Both the position numbers and the translations under genes were made by a program. From NCBI GenBank assembly GCA_023525715.1, contig CM042011.1:64967354-65031353 (forward strand): a stretch of 64,000 nt of DNA, read 5' to 3'. Every line of letters begins with the position of its first letter. Within the stretch, counting starts at the first letter, position 1. The notes under the pieces were generated by a model. That model did not search any database. It was not told the DNA's origin and saw only the letters and a program-made list of their open reading frames with translations. Shown one piece after another: positions 49,740 through 63,043 of this stretch. Origin of the DNA: Cichorium intybus. Taxonomy: Eukaryota > Streptophyta > Magnoliopsida > Asterales > Asteraceae.

Positions 49740-52735
49740 CCTGTTTTATAGATGACTTTAAATGCAAACTCTTTTGCATCAAAATTTTCATTGCTCAAAA
49801 TTTGAGAATTATGCTCAAGTTCAAAGAAAACACGTGCCATTGATGGAGTTGTATATGATGCTTGTCCAACCAATGTAACAAGGGTAAATAGAAATGACCA
49901 TGAAACATGTCTTAATGAGTCAAATGATATGTTTTGCCGCATGTTAGAGACCATGGTTCCAGATCACTAAAAGAGCTTTAAGAACCTTTAGCCGTTTTCC
50001 ATGGTTACACGGCTCAAGGTGATGTTCCTAGAGCAAGCTAGGAGAGAGCGTTTTGGAACTATAAGAGATCTTATGGGTTGTCAACTGTAAAACAGAAGTA
50101 ATGTGAGTATTCACATCTTAAATCTGAAAGCATACATGTACCAGATTATGGAATGTATACATTTTCCAATTGGTCAGGAGTTAGCTACTAATATAATCCT
50201 TAACTCGTTGACTGCTTCATACAATCAGTTTGTGTTGAACGATAATATGAACAATTTGGAAAAGTTTGTTACAAAGTTGCATGGCATGTTGGAGACCACT
50301 GCATATAGCAATGCTAAAACCAAGAAATCCACCCCTAACTGCTCCTATTCTAGCGATTAGGAAAGGAAGTATGACTTCTAGCGATTAGAAAATGAAGTAT
50401 GAAAAGAAATAGACGAACCCCCTCCAAGGGTAAAGGGAAGAGAAAAGTTGGTTTTACCAATTCCAACCCTAATTCTAAAGGAAAGGGTAGGGATAAACAT
50501 GAGATACCTCCATAAAAGAATCTTAAATAGGCTATTTTTCCTATGCAAAGAGACTGGACATTGAAAGCACAGCTTTCTGAAGTACCAGAGGAGCTGAAGA
50601 AGCTAAAAGCCATCTGACAGCTCAGGTATATATATAATTGAACTCGATAGTAGTTCTACATCTAACTTATGGGTATTGGACAAACGATGTGGTACTCACA
50701 TTTGTACTTATGTGCAAGGACTAAAGGGAAGTAGAAATATGAGACACGTGGTGTTGGACATGATCATGGGCAACAAGCATAATGTTGTCTATCGACAGCA
50801 TTAGGAATTATGAACATAAGATCTCCAGTGATTTATTTATGGCTTTGTCATATTGTTGCTACTCTCCAAAATAGCAAGAAATATTATATTCTTTTATGCT
50901 TTTTATGAAGATGCTTATGATTTTGGTGTTGATAATGGTTCAATTTTAGTTTTCAAAGTGATGTTTTTTACCTTAAAACACATCCTTGTCGTAGCATCAA
51001 TGAAACTAGTATGAGCATAAGAAGACATAATAGTTTAATTTTTAACGTTGATTCAATAGATTCAAATTTGGTTTAAAAAAGACATATATGTGACATTGTC
51101 TCCGTGGCTATATAAACGAGAAACATATCGCCAAACTCCAAGTAGATGAGATTTTGGAACCATTTGACCAAAAGACTTATGATGAATGTGAATATTATTG
51201 ATCTAGAAAGATGAGAAGGGCACTATTAATAGGAAACTATAAGCAAGGCAAAGATTTTTGGTACTTGTACATAATGATGTATGTGGATTGTTCATATCAA
51301 CCACTACATATGACCAACGATATGTTATCACCATCATTGATGACTTTAGTAAGTATAAATATGTTTATTTGATTAAACATGTGTCTAAAACCTTTGAGGT
51401 TATCAAGATATTCCAAAACGAGGCATATAATCAGCTAGGTAAAAGGATTAAGATTCTCAGATCTAATAGGGGTGGTAAGTATCATATTCAAGAGTTTAGA
51501 TATCATTTGAGGAATTGTTGGATTGTCTTACAATTAAATCTACATGGCACATCATAACACTATGATGAGTCACTCTACGATTCGAAACATTTTATGGGGA
51601 TACGCCTTAGAAATTGCCACAAAGGTTCTAAACCTTGTACCAACAAATAAGGGTTCTTAAACACCTATTGAAAAATGGACTGGTAATAAACCATCACTAG
51701 CATATATAAAATTATAGGGTTGCAAGGACTACGTTCTTCATGAAACATAAGAAAAATTAGAACCCAAATTAGAGAATGTTGTTTTGTTGGATATCCTATT
51801 GTATATTTTGGGTATTACTTTTATAGACCTTCCAAGAACAAGGTTTTTTTCGCTCGAAGGACAATCTTCCTTGAAATAAAGCTAATATCCACAAAGACTA
51901 CTGGGAACTAGATTGATCTAGAAGAAATTCAAGATTCCGCTAACAGAGAACCTGATGTTGAAACTAGTACTAAACAAGAGGTTGAAGAACATGTTAAGCC
52001 TCAACAGAAAATTATTGAGGAACCTAACAAAGTACCACCTTTTGTCTGTTGATCTGGTAGAATATGTCATGAACCAAAGGATATGGTTTACTCATATCAA
52101 AATATCATGAGTTAATGGTAGATAGTAATAAACCTACCAGCTATCAAGAGGCCCTAGCAGGCTCAGAATCTGCCAAATGGAAATAGGTTATGGAAAAAGA
52201 GATGCAGTCCATGTACGCTTCATGTAAAGAGTTAAATGGATTCAAGCTTCCAAACTAATATAGGCGATTCATGTTCGCAGTGAGGATACATGTTCTTACT
52301 AAATGAAGGAGCGTAACTTGGATGAGTTCCAAGCAATATATCATAGTTGATTCAAAAATGGAGTTTGAGTATATTACAACAAATGATGCCACTAAAGAGG
52401 CTATAATGATGAAGAAGTTCATCAGAGATCTTGGTGTCATGCACAACATTGAAAATCACACAGAGATCTACTATGACAATGAAGGTATACTCGCTTTGGC
52501 TAAAGAAGCCAAATTACATAAAAACACAATGCATATAATAAGGAAATATTATTATATTTGGGAGGTCATTGAATAGGGAGACATTATAGTTAGCAGAGTT
52601 GCACCGAATGGGAATTTAGTTGATCCATTAACCAAGCCATTACCAAAGATGAAATTGATTCCCACACTAGGTTTGTTACCATTAGATTTGAAAATTACTT
52701 GGTTTAATAATATTTATTGGTTGATTTAATGCTTG
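49740..52735 (+). pseudogene. Decayed Ty1/Copia polyprotein
   Basis: Broken Copia coding sequence in several frames. Gag-like MEC.HFPIGQELATNIILN and FVLNDNMNNLEKFVTKLHGM (50140-50300); integrase VITIIDDFSKYKYVYLIKHV and KIFQNEAYNQLGKRIKILRS (51320-51460); RNase H STKQYI-like SSKQYIIVDSKMEFEYITT, YYDNEGILALAKEAK, then VDPLTKPLPKMKLIP (52320-52660). The reverse transcriptase core is missing: the text jumps from the linker with ALAGSESAKWK near 52160 to RNase H near 52300, an internal deletion. Many stops and frame changes; an old, dead copy unrelated to the young element at 17-22 kb. Confidence 0.88.
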
Positions 52736-53550
52736 GGACTCATACATTATGACATTTAATGATGTAACAATTATTATGTTGAGATTTTACTATATGCTAG
52801 AAGGCTATTACTTTCATTACTTCATCACTGTGTTCAATTTTGCATATTTGTTATCTTCCATGAATACAAGTTTGTTTATAATTTCTATAGCCAGCCGCTT
52901 TTCATGGAATGAAGCAATAAATTAAGACCGATGTGAGGTGTTTGTAGATTATCCATAGAGATATATATTGCATAGAGATGCGACTCACACTTATGTGTAC
53001 TTGATAGAGATCAAGTATTGGAATAACCTATACTTTCATTGAATATGTCACGGGTATTCTAAGATAATAATATATTATGTCCTTAAATTAGAGATGCATA
53101 GTATTCTTGACTCGCAGTCTATTAAACTTTGGCATTCTCCAACGTTCTCTGTTATTGGTCGCCACACATGGAACGATTGGCTTTGACATGATGAGTGAGT
53201 TGGGTTTTCAGACCTTTGGTAGAAATGATATCCATATGCCCCTTAATGATTAGGTGCTAAAAATAAAAGTATACATACTTAGACTGAAATAATATTTAAC
53301 CATTTATGTAAGTCTCGCTTAAGGTTACTATGAATCTTTTTCTAGAAACAAAATATTGAGCATTTGATATTGATGACATTCAATGTCTCACGTTTATGAG
53401 GAACTCTATAACAACGGGATGTTTGATCACTTACCTAAGGGTTGGATCATACCTTAGGGTTATGATATTAGTATTTATCCTCGAAGACATACACTATGTA
53501 GTTTTATGAGTTCAACTATACGATTACTATGATATATTCAAATGCGAGTT

Positions 53551-54041
53551 TGTTGGAGGTATGCCCATTGACACAATAAGTTTGTGACATAATAGATAAT
53601 TACATGGACCTATTGGGTTACACACATAGTTCAATCTAAAAAGAAAGAATAAATAATAGATGCACTAGTTTGTTATTCATTAATAATTGATGGTTTAATT
53701 AAAAAGAAAAAAGGTCCTTTTATACATTAAGGTTAAAAGTTTGAATTATGGTATTATTATGATAATTAAGCAAACTTGGAGATAAAGATAATCTTTATGG
53801 TTTGCGCAAGGCATGGAAACCCTTTGGGTACCTAACCCTAATCTCGATTTGCTCTCCCCATAAGAAACCAAAACCATAATAGATTTTTCTATATTTTCTT
53901 TTTGGCTATGCTAGAATAGCTGAACCCTTGCTTCATGGAAGATATAAGGTATGGATGTGATATAAAAAACTCTCATTTGTATTCTTTACATAGATACAAT
54001 GGTATTATGATGATCGATTTTATACATGCTTCCGTGCTACA
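53551..54041 (+). mobile_element. Probable 3' LTR of the decayed Copia element
   Basis: It starts TGTTGGAGGTATGCCC, a common opening for plant Copia LTRs, and could end at GTGCTACA (54041), giving 491 bp with TG..CA ends. It lies downstream of the RNase H remnant in the right orientation. The partner 5' LTR was not found upstream, and 52736-53550 is AT-rich internal or inserted sequence without features. Confidence 0.5.
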
Positions 54042-54084
54042 AATTTGTTTGTTTTGAAAATCATTATAATCAAATAGAACTAAC

Positions 54085-54640
54085 CTAATGTCTTACGACA
54101 ATATCTTCTTTCGTTACAAATTCTAGGGTGGTATTAGGAAGAATATAGTTCACCATGTAGTCCTTATAATCAATACTTTGATTCCCATTAGCATAGATCT
54201 TACCCCTATTATTAAAAATGGAAGTCTTTGATACTAAAGCTTTCATAATTGATTCATCAAGTGTAGGCTTAATCATAGAAATTGTAAAGTCTAAAATGTT
54301 TTTCCAGGGTTCAACTTCATAAGATATAGGAATGACAACACTGGTTTGAGTTTGTGACGTGATTTCATTTTAAAGATTTCTTTATTATTATTTAGCACAA
54401 TAAATGAATCTAACGATTGGACCTTTCCTTCTTCAATATGAGATTGTTTTGCTGTTAACATAGATATTAATGGTCTCGGAAACATAATTGTACTAAACCC
54501 ATCGATTGATGAGAATATAACATTCGTCAACCTTAACGTAAAAAACATAGTCCCTGACATTAATAACTTTTTTATCGATTGATGAGAATATAGCATTCGT
54601 CAACCTTCCTACGAACGACCTTAAAGTAGAGTAAGGCAAT
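54085..54640 (-). other. Possible 30K-type movement-protein-like remnant (very uncertain)
   Basis: Two minus-strand frames (54291-54596 and 54085-54276) read as one degraded protein with one frame change: a PRPLISMLTAKQSHIEEGKV part and later DFTISMIKPTLDESIMKAL with YKDYMVNYILPNTTLEF. The order of short hydrophobic strands and the YMVNYI...TTLE end remind me of movement proteins of integrated plant pararetroviruses (Caulimoviridae). No reverse transcriptase or coat gene of that type is present nearby, and the resemblance is weak. It may be something else. Confidence 0.2.
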
Positions 54641-56503
<1,863 letters not shown>

Positions 56504-56534
56504 CCTGTATAAATTATTACCTCTTAGTTTAACC

Positions 56535-56569
56535 GGGGGGAAGGGAGGGGGGGGGGGGGGGGGGGGGGT
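56535..56569. repeat. Poly-G tract
   Basis: A G-rich block GGGGGGAAGGGA followed by about 22 uninterrupted G's. Such runs often differ in length between reads. The following kilobase to the kelch-gene promoter is AT-rich and featureless. Confidence 0.9.
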
Positions 56570-57522
56570 TTAAATAAAATCATTTCCAAAATATTCAACA
56601 AATTTTCCTAAAAGTACATTATTGGTCCATAGATAACTTTATTAATTAAATTTCTATAAATCTTTTCTTTGGTTTTGTCGATACTAGTTCATATATTTTT
56701 ATGATATTATAAGTATTATTAAATTCATATATTAGAAAATCTCAATATATTTTCGTTAAATTCTTTAAAAAAGAACCATTATTGTTGTTTTTAGTACATT
56801 AAAACCTTTATCTTTTCTGAAATATCTAATTTAAGTTTTATGATCTCAGAAAAACTCAACATATTTTCATTCAATCATTAAAATCAACCACTATATTATA
56901 TTTTTAGTGTGTTATATATTTTCTGAAATTGTTTAATTTAATAGATTGTAACTATTAAACAATTAAGAGTCGGTTACCTAACATGGTAGTTGTATAGGAG
57001 TTACCGATCTGAAACCTTAAATTAGATATTCTAGAAAATATAGGGTTTTAATGCACTAAAAAAATAATATAATGATTTTTTAAGAATTAAATGAAAATAT
57101 TTTGGGTTTTTTTATGAAATTTACCCTAATATTAAATGTATATAATTCATAATAAATCACTGTAACTTTGTATTGCACATATAATTTTATTATTATAAGA
57201 ACATTAAACTTTGTAAATGAACATTTTACTAAAACAAAAAATATAATGTTTATTTATGCTTATTCCTTATAATTTATTCACAATTACTTATATTTATAAA
57301 TTAGAAGTTAAAACATCTTACCCAAATTTTCTAATACCCTCCTTTCTCTATTACCAGAATCCAAATAAAAGTTTAAAAAAGATATTGACGACTCCATTTA
57401 AAAATCGTATTGGGCAAATTCACTGAATATAAAACAAACAACCGATACACATACTCACATATCATATGAAACCCGCAACTCCTATTCGTCTATCTTCGAT
57501 TTGTTCAACCTTTTCCTTTTAT

Positions 57523-57530
57523 TATAAATA
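57523..57530 (+). promoter_or_regulatory. TATA box of the F-box/kelch gene
   Basis: TATAAATA within TTATTATAAATACTCCTC, a strong plant TATA context, about 1.6 kb upstream of the start codon but in place for a leader split by an intron. Transcription would begin near 57555. Confidence 0.65.
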
Positions 57531-57554
57531 CTCCTCACTCTCATCCTTCATACC

Positions 57555-59121
57555 CACAAAATTTCTTTTACAATAAATTAAAAATATTTCCAAATTTTGT
57601 TAAATTTTGTTTACTTACAGAAAGGGGAATCAAGAACTGTGGGCGAGTGAGGACCGACCGGGCCGACGTTCCAGAAAGGGGGAGAGAGGGACAGCAGAAG
57701 AGAGGAATTAAAGTGTCCCATAACTAATTTTGCAGCTAAAACTTATAAATTATATATATACATATATACATATCTGTATATATATAATCGCGAATTCTTG
57801 ATTAAGTTCTTCTCTCTGTGACAATCTGTAAGCTTTCTATCTGTTTCTTGATTTCTATCCGTTTTGTTTGTTGGGTTGTAAGTGATGTTATGTGTATCTA
57901 ATTGATCGGAAAAAAAACCCAGAATTTTAAACGAAAAAAGAAAAGAAAAGGCGATTTCTGATATCAATTATCGAAGAAAAAAAAGGATTTTTACTGGCTA
58001 TTTAAATGTTCTTGAATCGACTACCTGTTTTAGTTTATTTTGTGGGGATTACGTTTTTTTTCATCTGATTGCAGGATTTATTGCTTTTAGTGTTGTAAGA
58101 TTATACTCGTTTGGTGAAATTGAGAAACACCGGTTTTGGGAATTCTTGAATTTAGGAAATTGCGAAATTGTAACAAGTGTCACATTTAATAAAATTAATA
58201 ATATTTTAAGCCACATGTCATAAAAGTAGTAAGAAATACAATTAATCGAGTTGATGCATGCATATTTTGTTTCAATCTTGGGATTTTTTTTAGTATATTG
58301 TAGTTACAGGTCTGTGTATTCTTCGTTTTTAGATTATAATCGAGATGGTGACTTTTTTTTACTTATTTAATTGTCATATGCTATAGATAACTTATCCCGT
58401 AATTTCTTATTTTAGTTATCAAAATTTTTATCATGGTAACTCAAAATGAAATTCAAGAAAATCCGGTATGGGAAATTTCAATTTAGGGTTGTTTTGATGA
58501 CGATTCTTTCATCTTTCTATGGTATGCATATAATTTAGGGCGAATTATATAATAATAATTATATTTTCCCAATTTTCCAGGTTGATCATTGTGATTCAAA
58601 TCTTTGTTGACTTTTTTTCAATGGCTTTTATGTAATTTATGTTAAACTGAATTCATTTTTTTGCATCTTTCTATTGCCGTTTGGGTTTTGTAGTTGCTTT
58701 CCAATCTTCTTTTATGTTAGGCCAAACTTGAAGAAATCGTCAAATCCCTGTTTTAATGCATGCGTTATCTTAACTGTTTAATAATCCAAAATTCCTAATT
58801 CAAAATTAAGTTATCCAAAGTTACATATGTCATAAATTTATCTATATTTCACTTCTTTGACATATTGGATTCATACCCTCCATTCAAAAGAGTAATGTTA
58901 TTTCATTCAAATTAGATTTTAAATGTTTGCTTATTTTTAAATGAAGCTAATTTCCATGTACATTCCTTGACATCTATTACATATTTACAAAAGTCCTTTT
59001 TAGTGTTAATATGTAAACACTCTTTAAACTTTGAACATTTCCTACCAAATTCCATTCATTTGAAAAATATATTTTATTCCATTAATCTAATTAATTGATT
59101 TATATTGATCAGAAATTCATC
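57555..59121 (+). other. 5' leader with intron of the F-box/kelch gene
   Basis: A first, non-coding exon (about 57555-57830) with purine-rich GGGGGAGAGAGGGACAGCAG would end at CAATCT|GTAAGC (57831). The T-rich, ORF-poor stretch to TTGATCAG (59111) has intron character, and the coding exon begins ten bases later. Leader introns are usual in this family. Confidence 0.6.
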
Positions 59122-60357
59122 ATGTTAGAAAGTCCAACTTTCCTTGTTTCAAGAGATTTACCAAGTGCTTGTGAACAAGAAAGCAAATGGGCTTATAACG
59201 CCTTTTGTGTCACGTCACTTTCCAAAAGAAATTCATGGAAACCATCCGAGGGTAGTTTAGTCATTTCACATCCCGAATCCAGCCAATCAGATAACGACAA
59301 TCAGTCAGATTCCACTTCCTTAATCAACCAAATCGGATTCGACCTCACAATCAACTGCCTTTTACACAGTTCAAGATCTGATTATGGCTCAATCGCTTCA
59401 CTAAACCGCAAATTCCGAAACCTAATTCGTAATGGCGAGCTTTATAAACTCAGAAGAACAATGGGTATAATCGAACATTGGGTTTATTTCTCATGTAATC
59501 TTTTCAAATGGGAAGCTTTCGATCCAATCCGCCGTCGATGGATGCGATTACCGACAATGGACTGCAACGAATGCTTCATGTGTTCAGATAAAGAATCATT
59601 AGCAGTAGGCACTGAGCTTCTTGTATTCGGTAAAGAAATAGACACACACGTCGTATACAAATACAGCATCTTAACAAATTCATGGTCGCCGGCGACCAAA
59701 ACCACCACCCCTAGATGTCTGTTCGCCTCCGCAAGTCTTAACGAAATCGCCATTGTCGCCGGCGGGTGTTCGCCGTCTGGGAATGTTCTAAAATCTGCCG
59801 AGCTTTACAATTCCGAAACCGGGACATGGGTGTGTCTCCCCAACATGAACAAACCAAGAAAAATGTGCTCCGGTGTGTTCATGGACTCGAAATTTTACGT
59901 AATCGGAGGAATCGGCGAAGAAAACAGCAACGAACTTACATGTGGGGAGGTTTTCGACTTAAAAACCGGGATCTGGATGGTGATTCCGGGGATGTTTCCG
60001 GCGGGGGGACAGGATGCACCGGCGGGAGGTAAAGCGCCGCCGTTACTGGCGGTGGTGAAGAATGAATTGTATGCGGCGGATTATGAAGAAGAAGAAGTGA
60101 GGAGATATGATAAAGGGAGGAATGTTTGGATTAGGGTTGGAGGGTTGCCGGAAAGAGCAAGTTCCATGAATGGATGGGGGATTGCTTTTAGGGCTTGTGG
60201 TGATGAACTTATTGTTATTGGTGGACCGAGGGTTTCTTATGGTGGTGTGATTGAGTTGAATTCATGGGTGCCCGATGAAAATCCACCTCAATGGAATTTG
60301 CTTGCTAGAAAACATTCTAGTGGTTTTGTTTATAATTGTGCAGTCATGGGATGTTGA
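59122..60357 (+). CDS. F-box/kelch-repeat protein (At1g74510/At5g60570-like)
   Basis: 411 residues, intact, in a single coding exon. The start MLESPTFLVSRDLPSACEQE at 59122 matches the family's conserved N-terminus; a longer frame from 59095 adds nine unlikely residues and crosses the acceptor site. The F-box-like helix region is LTINCLLHSSRSDYGSIASL with NRKFRNLIRNGELYKLRR, followed by GIIEHWVYFSCNLFKWEAFD. Kelch repeats: NECFMCSDKESLAVGTELLV, ATKTTTPRCLFASASLNEIA, VAGGCSPSGNVLKSAELYNS, MCSGVFMDSKFYVIGGIGEE and ASSMNGWGIAFRACGDELIV. It ends FVYNCAVMGC, the family-typical terminus. Such proteins are substrate receptors of SCF (SKP1-cullin-F-box) ubiquitin ligases, the kelch propeller choosing the target; the target of this one is unknown. 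Codon use is GC-rich in the middle (59680-60060), unlike the flanks. Confidence 0.95.
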   Translation: MLESPTFLVSRDLPSACEQESKWAYNAFCVTSLSKRNSWKPSEGSLVISHPESSQSDNDNQSDSTSLINQIGFDLTINCLLHSSRSDYGSIASLNRKFRNLIRNGELYKLRRTMGIIEHWVYFSCNLFKWEAFDPIRRRWMRLPTMDCNECFMCSDKESLAVGTELLVFGKEIDTHVVYKYSILTNSWSPATKTTTPRCLFASASLNEIAIVAGGCSPSGNVLKSAELYNSETGTWVCLPNMNKPRKMCSGVFMDSKFYVIGGIGEENSNELTCGEVFDLKTGIWMVIPGMFPAGGQDAPAGGKAPPLLAVVKNELYAADYEEEEVRRYDKGRNVWIRVGGLPERASSMNGWGIAFRACGDELIVIGGPRVSYGGVIELNSWVPDENPPQWNLLARKHSSGFVYNCAVMGC

Positions 60358-60535
60358 GGCTTCAAGTTTGTGTGTTTTTTCGGTTTTTTCTTGTTTAAAT
60401 GATGTATGTTTTGGTGAAAGTGTCTAGGTTTTATTTTTGGTTAAAGTTGAAACTCACCAACAGACTATGCTTATCCTAATTTCCTCATAACTCTAAAACA
60501 CATGTCATAAGCATGTCTTCCATGGTTTGGAATTT
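60358..60535 (+). other. 3' UTR of the F-box/kelch gene
   Basis: T-rich DNA after the stop codon. The retroelement remnant on the other strand begins shortly after. Confidence 0.5.
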
Positions 60536-60539
60536 GGAT

Positions 60540-61565
60540 GGTCCTTTCACTTTGTCTATCGATCTGAGGTTGGTAAGCTGCACTCAAACATAGTTTGGTT
60601 CCCGATTCTTCTTGTCGACTTCTTTAAAAATATGAAGTAAAATGATTGTCTATATCAAATACGATACATAGAGGCACTCCGTGTCTAATCACGTGTTTTA
60701 CATAAAGTTTTGCAAACTTTTGCATTGACCAAGCATCCGTCGTAACAATAAAAAGTGCACTTTTGTCAATCGACCAACAATTACCCTGACATTTCATGCC
60801 CTTGCTTTGTTCATGATAACTTGGTCATAAAATTCATAGTTATCTTGTTCCAATCCCACTTCTAATGGCTCCAAATCACTATATGGTCTGTGATGCTCTG
60901 TTTTCACAAGTGAACAAGTCAAACATGCATTAAATGTACTTAGCAATGTCCATTTTTATAGTCGGCTACCAATAATATGGCTTTTAATTCATAGACAATT
61001 ACATGATCTTGGGATGTACCAAATATTTATATTTGTGAGCTTCATTCAATAGCAATTTACAAATTCCTCCAGAAAAGGTACACAAATTCTTCCTTGAAAG
61101 GGTTTCAACCCGTTTTGATCAATCTCGAAGAAAATCGATTTTCCCAACTTCTCTTTCTTGATATTACCATTAAAAACTTGATTTATTTAAAAAAAAATTC
61201 TTCACATCATCAACAACGAACAATACAACTTATATCCTCAATGCCCAAACTTTTCTATTTTCCTAATTTCCTTTTGACTTAAAGCATCGACTACACTATT
61301 GGTTTAACTTAAGTGATATAGGCTTTCACAATCATAATTTTAAGATATATATCTACCGTTTGGGAGGCATTTCAAGTCCTCTTGACTGAAAAGATATTGT
61401 AAGCTTAGTGGTAAGTATAAATTTTACACTTGGTTTCATAGAGATAATGTCTACAAATCTTTAATGCATAAATGACCATCACCAATTTTTTGCGGTATGT
61501 GCGAAATTTCACTTCAAGTGCTTTTAGTTGTTGTGAGGCATAACTTACAACCTTATCTGAATGTA
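60540..61565 (-). pseudogene. Ty3/Gypsy pol remnant (RNase H and integrase)
   Basis: The minus strand, read from about 61565, gives the RNase H piece KVVSYASQQLKALEVKFRTY followed by YALKICRHYLYETK, and further on integrase words: FAKLYVKHVIRHGVPLCIV-like text, DNHFTSYF and SAAYQPQIDRQSERT (the conserved TAYHPQTDGQSERT motif). Many stops and frame changes lie between, so it is an old fragment. Reverse transcriptase, gag and LTRs are not seen. The small plus-strand frame at 61094-61282 is a shadow. Confidence 0.85.
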
Positions 61566-62535
61566 TGCAGTTGGATTATTTTAAAAATATGATTAAATAA
61601 TAGTAATATGTGAATAAACTGCTTCATTTGCTTAAGTATTGATAATACATATTTAAGTTAGTGGTGTTTTTGAACATATGAGTTAGTTCGATACTTATTT
61701 ATGACATTAAGTATAAACACAAATGTATAATTTATTTGGCTCTTGGTTCCTAGTTGCCAAGACAAAAACACATAGATTTTTAAATTTTGATTTTTTTGTT
61801 TCAGAAAATTTTTGAGGAAGTCTATCTCGGACCATCATTTTCCATAGAATCCAACAATAGGTAATTCGATAGTCTTTCATCCCTAGAACTGCATGTTCCA
61901 TGAATAGGTGTGGATAACGCTGAATCATGTTTTTTTACATCATATAATAATTGATTTTGTTGGTTCAAGAAAAAAACATGCAAATAAAGCAATTGTTACA
62001 CTTCCTATCAAAATTTTCTTTTTTACTCGATCACACACACATATATTGACAAATTATCGACGGATTACCGACAAATTTACACTAAATTTACATTTGACGG
62101 AAAAATTTAAAAGGTAGTCTGTGCTACCCCGGGCCTAGGTCCGCCCCCGTACCAAAGAACATTGAAACACAAAATTAGTAGATAGATGGTTTTCTTTTGA
62201 CAATCTAAAGCTTTATAACCTTTGAAAAATATACGAAGAGCAGTAATTTATCATGTTTTTTGTGTGTGAAATTCAGATGAAATTTCGAAGAAAAATCTTA
62301 AAGAACTGACATCATACCCTCTAGTGTTGAGTATAATGTAATGATATCCTGGAATGTCAACTCAATCAGTTTTCTATCTCAATTTTGTATTTCAAGATGA
62401 TTTTTTGTCATCAATAATATTTCTATGTAGTTTGTACTTTTAGGATATTAGTGTTATCGTAGATATCTTTTTATTTTAGGCTATTTTTCAAATAAAGTTG
62501 CGCTTCTTAAATTATTACTAAAAGATAAAAGGGCA
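61566..62535. other. Spacer without recognisable genes
   Basis: AT-rich, with no gene or clear repeat structure apart from a short GC-rich patch near 62120-62150. Confidence 0.45.
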
Positions 62536-62775
62536 AATTACGAAAAAAATCACTATATTTTTGCACTTTTTCTAGTTTAACCATCAAATTTTCATTCGTT
62601 CTAATAAAACCACTAATTTTTGGAAAAATTTTCAACCTGACCACTATTACCTGAAGAAGCCGGTAACAGTGACTTCGATGAAACTTTTTACCAAAAATAG
62701 TAGTTTTTTCAAATGTTAAAAATTGGTGGTTAATCCGAATTTTTTGCAAAATATAGTGCTTTTTTCATAATTAGA
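62536..62775. mobile_element. MITE, copy 1 of a tandem pair (240 bp)
   Basis: Ends ATTACGAAAAAAATCACTAT and ATAGTGCTTTTTTCATAATT are inverted counterparts. The interior has AAAATTGGTGGTT-type words on both arms and a central GAAGCCGGTAACAGTG-like segment. The same structure recurs immediately downstream at 62808-63043. No coding sequence. Confidence 0.85.
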
Positions 62776-62807
62776 CTTGGATAATGTTTACACTTTAATT
62801 AATATAA

Positions 62808-63043
62808 TTACGGAAAAAACACTATATTTCATTGTTTTTCTGCTTAAACCATCAATTTTTCATTTGTTCTAATAAACCACCAATTTTTAGAAAAAGTTTT
62901 AGTCAAACCATTATGACCGAAAGAACCGGTAATAATGGCTTCAATGAAACTTTTTACCAAAATTGGTGGTTTTTTCCAAATCTTTTAAAAATTGGTGGTT
63001 AAACCGAACTTTTGGCAAAATATAGTGCTTTTTTCGTAATTAA
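62808..63043. mobile_element. MITE, copy 2 of a tandem pair (236 bp)
   Basis: Same orientation and layout as copy 1: ends ATTACGGAAAAAACACTATA and TATAGTGCTTTTTTCGTAAT, central AGAACCGGTAATAATGGC. The copies differ by numerous substitutions, so the duplication is not new. Confidence 0.85.
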
